A DNA stretch of 64,000 nt from Iris pallida. Its lineage: Eukaryota; Streptophyta; Magnoliopsida; Asparagales; Iridaceae. Below, one piece after another: positions 59,524-64,000 of this stretch. The notes below the pieces were generated by a model. The model made no database searches. It was not told the origin of the DNA and saw only the letters and a program-made list of their open reading frames with translations. The stretch is from assembly GCA_029216955.1 (NCBI GenBank), contig JANAVB010044017.1, forward strand, positions 8,026,161-8,090,160, written 5' to 3'. The position numbers and the translations under genes were made by a program. Each line of letters opens with the position of its first letter. Positions within the stretch are counted from its first letter, which is position 1.

Positions 59524-60435
59524 TGTAGGAACCCTAGAGGGGGGGTGAATAGGGTCAAGCTAACTAATCAAGCACTTAGCACAAGCTAATGGACAATTTA
59601 AAATTATAAGTGCAAGAGAAGAAGCAATAACAATACCGACACACGATGTATCCTGATATCCTCCCAAGAGGCACTCCAGTCCCGGAACTCTCTCCGGCTT
59701 TAATCCACTATTTGAGTAAATAGTTACACACGAGTTTGGATCCGAAGAACTCGCCAACTTCAATACGAGTTTGGATCCGAAGAACTCGCCAACTTTAACC
59801 GAGAGTTTGGATACGAAGACTCTCCAACTTCAACCGAGAGTTTGGATACGAAGACTCTCCAACTTCAACCTTTCACAATAGGTTTTGATCTCCTTACAAT
59901 AGGATGAAGATCTTTTTTCTCAACTCAATAACTCTAACACAATTTGTGGATGGCAAATGAAAGCTTTGTAGAGTTGTTTGTGGATAGGCTTTGGTGGTTT
60001 AGAAATTTTTAGGCTCAAAGCATCAACCTTGAATGAAGGGGTTCAAGGCTATTTATAACCAAAGCATTGAAAAGAGCCAAAGGCAACTTTTCAGTCACGA
60101 ACCGACATACCGTCGGTATGATCCGGCATACCGGCGGTATACCGGTCTGGGATTGCAACGGCTAGAAATATAGTCGTTAGGATCATTAATGGCTGGAAAT
60201 CCGACCGTTGGAATTTCAACATTTCGGAAGCGGTATACCGTCGGTATGATCCGGTATACCGTCGGTATGCCGGTTTTGTAAACAGAAACTTTCTGTGAAA
60301 AAAAACTGGTATACCGCCGGTATACACCGGTATACCGTTTTCCACCAAAAATGATCCTGGGCTTATTTCTGCCCTAGCTTTCGATTTTGCCATCCATTTC
60401 TTGTGTTTACAATAATTTTTAAGACTCATTACAGA
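59524..60435 (-). repeat. 5' LTR of element E (cut by element F)
   Basis: 912 bases matching the inner part of 52806-54465 and stopping after CATTACAGA, where F begins. ACAGA (60431-60435) would be the left target duplication of F. A TATAAATAGCC box is at 60047-60060 (minus). Confidence 0.9.
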
Positions 60436-61832
60436 TGTAACACCCAGTTTTCTGAAATTGGGGTATTTTTGAAAATTTATTATTTTTATTATTTATTAGT
60501 GGTATTTTAGTCATGGTATGATTTTCTGGTGATTTTAGTTAGGTTAAACCAATTCCTAAGTCATGACTTGTGACTTTGTGATTTTACTAATAAACTCTAG
60601 TGTAAACCCTAGCTATTCCTTAACCTAGAGACTAACCATGATCATGTGAGCTTAGCCATAGGGTTAGAACATCAAATTAGGGCTTTTTGGCCTAAAGGGT
60701 ATTTTGGTAATTTTCTAGGATTTATTTGGAATTATTTGAAATTATGTGTTTTTATTATTAATTAATTATTGATTAGTGTTATGAGAGCCCCTAACCTAGT
60801 TTAGCCCTAATCTAGAGGTTAGCCACTAACCTAGAATGACTAAGAGGAATGATATTTGTCATGGGATAAAGTGAAATAAATATCTAGTTGCCTTTATTTG
60901 ATATTTTGCTTAAACCATGCAAAATATCTTAACCCTTTACCTAAAGTCCTTCCCTTAGCTTGGAAGCAACCCAAGGACAACCCCCCCTACCCCATGGCAG
61001 CCAAGAAACCACCCCTTGCTACCCCCTCTCCTATATAGTTAACACTTAGTTCAAGAGTTCAAGTTTCATGAGAAAAGAACTCTTGAAAAACCAAGAAAAA
61101 CCCTTCCACTTCACATAGCCATAACCTTGTCATTTCTCAAGCTTTGGACCTCTAGTTTCTTGCATTAGGACACTAGTATTCTGAGGAAGCTTAGGGAGAA
61201 TAGCTATCCAAGTTTCATCAAGCAAGGACTCATCAAGCTAGGGGACACACACTCCTCATTTTGGTGTTTTTTTTTTCAAGAAAACCACATTGAGGTAAAT
61301 ATATCTAAACCTAGTTATTATACTGGTTTTTCTTCATTATTGCATGCATATAGTTATAATATAGTTGTGGGTAGGGTTTGGTACAATTTTAGGATTGTTT
61401 GGTGTCGTATCGGACACGTATCCTACTTGTAAAACTCTAATTTTTGCTCACTGTTTTGATCACTGTCATAGTATATATACACACTGTTTTCCAATTCTTT
61501 TTGAACCAAAACCTAGCCTAGCTAACCCTAAACCTAACCCTAAAACACTGAGCACGTTTTGAGCTTGTGTCGTGTCCAAAATCTGGACACGAAGCTCTCA
61601 GTTTCACACACTGGACACAGTGTACAGTACACTGTTTTTGTGTCCTGCTACCACTGTGTCATAACTCACTGGATACGACACTTGGACACGTGAAATTTGA
61701 CACACACCTTGGGGCACTGACTGACAGGTCACCCCCAAAATTTGGGATGACCTCGAGTCGTGTCGGACACGAAATCGACCCTCAAAGGGTCATTCAGTAC
61801 ACTGTGTGCACACACGAACCCCCAACTTTGAG

Positions 61833-62052
61833 CGTGTCGTGTCCACTCTACACGACACGAGGACACTTCGTACTGACACGAGCACGAAGCCTATCCATAG
61901 GCGAACACATTGGACACAACCACGTGGTGTCACGTGTCCCGTGTCGCGAATACGAGACACGCGAAATCACTGACACACAGTCTGAAACACGTTATTAGGG
62001 CTTCTGATACGCGTGTCGTGTCCACTCTACACGACACGTAGACGCGTATCAG
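61833..62052. repeat. Two strong hairpins with CGTGTCGTGT arms in element F
   Basis: At 61833-61859 CGTGTCGTGT and ACACGACACG pair perfectly around CCACTCT. At 62012-62038 the same hairpin recurs, and outer arms CTGATACGCGT (62004-62014) and ACGCGTATCAG (62042-62052) extend it. GTGTCGTGTCC and its complement also recur through 61560-62240. Confidence 0.8.
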
Positions 62053-62689
62053 GGCCATGGACACGAAGCCCAACCCTAGGCGCACCTTGGGGCACGAGCA
62101 CGAGGCCTGTGTCGCGTCGTGTCGTGTCCTAGGTCGATTTAGGTTTTTCACTGATACACAGTGTATCAGTGTGTGCCTAATTTACCCGAGTGACTTTAGA
62201 CCCTCGTGGACACGCCGTGTCGTGTCGTGACACCGTGTCAGGACACTAGGACCCTAGTCTAACCTAGGGGCTTCAATTACCAACCAATATTAGGTTGTCT
62301 TAGTTTGGTTTAGGTGTAGTTTGAGCTAACCTAAGATCGATGGTTGCTGTCCTATTTCCAGTTTCAGTAAATTTTCCAGTTTTGTAAAAAATGAATTTTG
62401 ATTGTATTTTAATGATGATTTTTGCATATAATGATGTGTTATTAGTTAGTGAACATGTAGTATATGTGTTAGTGTATGTGTGGGTCAATTTTGGGCTTGA
62501 TTGGGTTAGTTTTCATGTGTTTTCACACATGTATAGAGGAGGGGGCTGTTTAGTGTTATTTGTGTGTGTGTGTGTTCCTGTCTGTGTGTGTGTTTCTTGG
62601 TGTTCAGTCACTGTTCAGTGACTAAACAGAGGACCCCCCCAGTTTCCAGTCTCCCCTATTCTCTCTCTATATGATTCTCTCTCTCTCAT

Positions 62690-62980
62690 TACCTCCCTCT
62701 CTATATATATATTGTATATAATATATATTAGGTATATTATACATATACATTTTGTATGTATATATATATGTGTGTTATATATATATATATTTGGTTATAT
62801 ATATATATATATATATGAGTTATATATCTATGAGGATATATAGGGGGAATATATGTATGTATATATGGGTTATACAAATGGGTATCATATATATATTGAT
62901 CATGTATATAGGTGACTATATATAGGTGGTATATGTATAGTAGACTTATGTGTCTATATTATATATAGATATATATATAC
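62690..62980. repeat. TA-rich microsatellite in element F
   Basis: Runs of TA interrupted by short G-containing phrases; it gives no coding signal. Confidence 0.85.
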
Positions 62981-63040
62981 CTACAGGTGTTAATGCCTCA
63001 GTTATCATAGCCTATGGCCTATAGCCCATGACCCATAAGT

Positions 63041-63800
63041 CTGGACTTGACCTTAGGCCTATTGGGCCTAGTTTGACTACAAGTTTGACCATGGTTGACC
63101 AAAGTCAACTATAGGTCAAACCTTAACCAAATTGACCTAGAAATAGTTTGGATGGACTCTAAATGACTTGGTGACCTAAGTTTGACTAAACCCTAGACTA
63201 TTGACTAGTTGGTTTAGACTTTGACCTATATAAGGGTATTATTTATGACTTGGTTATATAGATAGCCCTATGTAGAGTGAAGATATGTATGGGGTTAAGT
63301 AGGATACTTAGAGTTGAGTCTTGATTGAGTTAGACTATGGTTTAGCTTGATTATAAGATTAAGTTTGGTGTTGTACTATATATATTTATATGTGATGTAC
63401 TTGTATAGGGAGTTGGTTATACCTTAGCTTTGTAGAATGGTATCTTAGGTATCCTAAGACAGGTTAGCCTATGGTTAGTTAAGTAACCTTATAGAATTTG
63501 ACTTAAATAGTTGACCCCTGGCTTACTTACCTGACTGACTAGTCTTTGTTTGACCAATACCTTAGTTGGTCTAAGTTGACCTAGACTTGACCCAGATTGA
63601 TCATGTTGACTAGTATTTGACTAGTTGATTAGAGAGTTGACCAGGAGTTGACTTTAACCTAGATTTGACTAATCTTGACTTGTTTGACCTTGTATGACTT
63701 AGTTTGATTTCCTGTGACCTAATATGATTTGATTTGACTTGGTTTGACTGTAGAGTTGACCAAGTTTGACTTTGACCTAGATTGGCTTAGAATTCATATA
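63041..63800 (+). repeat. TTGAC-rich degenerate array in element F
   Basis: About 25 TTGAC pentamers on the plus strand and two on the minus strand within 760 bases, often as TTTGACC, GTTGACC or TTGACTAG. TTGAC(C/T) is the core of the W-box bound by WRKY factors. The strong strand bias suggests expansion of a short repeat. Confidence 0.75.
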
Positions 63801-64000
63801 GATTGCATTGCAGATTTCATTTACCTTCATTTTGGACATGTCATAACTGTATTACTCTATTTTAGGACATTGTGACCCTGGTACAGACATCTGATATTAC
63901 ACTACTCTTTCCAGAGTGTCAGGCGAGTACATTCTCTGATAGTTCTTTCATTACTTGTCATTTACTGTATTTCAGTTCTAGATAGCTATATATGATTCTC

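Larger units (their letters stand above)
52806..60435 (-). mobile_element. Element E: non-autonomous Sirevirus-like copia element with a gag-derived ORF
   Basis: Full 3' LTR (52806-54465), clear polypurine tract, 4.1 kb A-rich interior, one open ORF (58655-59455), tRNA-iMet primer site, and 5' LTR (59524-60435) cut by element F. No protease, integrase or RT motif occurs in any frame between the LTRs, so E must use proteins of a relative. LTR ends TGTAGGAACC and TGTTGGCCC, a palindrome-rich LTR and repeated purine tracts fit the Sirevirus group. Shared LTR parts differ by only a few percent by eye. The left flank is CTCCA; the right one lies beyond the window. Confidence 0.85.
60436..64000 (+). 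mobile_element. Element F: start of a long gypsy-type LTR, continuing past the window
   Basis: It begins TGTAACACCC, a common start of Ty3/gypsy LTRs in plants, exactly where the E LTR breaks off. A CTATATAG box at about 61031 followed by a leader-like, A- and C-rich stretch fits a promoter on the plus strand. No primer site, gag or pol is reached, so either the LTR exceeds 3.5 kb or the sequence is not an LTR throughout. It contains hairpins with ACACGACACG arms, a TA-rich microsatellite and a TTGAC-rich block. Open frames (longest 143 codons, 61567-61998) lie in the repeat blocks and carry no motif. Confidence 0.6.

Noticed and set aside
61567..61998. 143-codon frame in element F
   Set aside because: It runs through the GTGTCGTGTCC-rich hairpin block; composition explains the lack of stops.

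Overview
This 64 kb window is plant nuclear DNA made almost entirely of LTR retrotransposons inserted into one another. I found no host gene, rRNA, tRNA gene or CRISPR array. A plant source follows from the element families: Ty1/copia elements of the Sirevirus type, an Athila-type Ty3/gypsy element, a Tekay/Del-type chromovirus, and primer sites matching plant initiator tRNA-Met or tRNA-Asp. Such dense nesting suggests a large, repeat-rich genome. I cannot name the species.

Layout. 1-1860: AT-rich, unassigned. 1861-9962: element A, a decayed Sirevirus-like copia on the minus strand (5' LTR, gag, pol, then an extra ORF3); its 3' LTR is absent. 9963-12182: mostly unassigned, with a GC-rich island at 11216-11640. 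12183-13247 plus 51106-51290: element C, a copia gag and LTR (minus), split by B. 13248-51105: element B, a relative of A (minus), 37.9 kb because of insertions, with paired LTRs and a near-matching target duplication. Inside B sit G (17910-26008), a gypsy-derived element without coding capacity flanked by perfect CTTTG duplications, and H (28282-48317), an Athila-type gypsy element (minus). Inside H sits I (29681-40480), a chromovirus with 3.4 kb LTRs and perfect GTAAT duplications. The stack is therefore four deep: C, B, H, I. 51291-52805: element D, a copia integrase/RT fragment ending on the LTR that also serves C. 52806-60435: element E, a Sirevirus-like non-autonomous element (minus) inserted in D; it keeps one open 266-codon gag-derived ORF and has no pol. 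60436-64000: element F, the start of a long gypsy-type LTR inserted in the right LTR of E and running off the window.

How the parts work. Most coding regions are dead: frameshifts, stops and lost catalytic residues run through gag, protease, integrase and RT of A, B, C, D, H and I. The exceptions are the ORF of E, open throughout, and ORF3 of A, one frame with three stops. By eye, LTR divergence falls with nesting depth (B most diverged, H intermediate, I, G and E little diverged), as the insertion order requires. G and E would need proteins from other elements to move.

Points most worth a second look: E, with a partial Gag (coiled coil, His-rich stretch, zinc knuckle) and repeated polypurine tracts; ORF3 of A and B, preceded by a palindrome module (with a TATA in B) like that of the LTR promoters; a roughly 420 bp gag duplication at the right edge of H that simple insertion cannot explain; the short palindrome array in G; and the hairpins and dense TTGAC array in the LTR of F.
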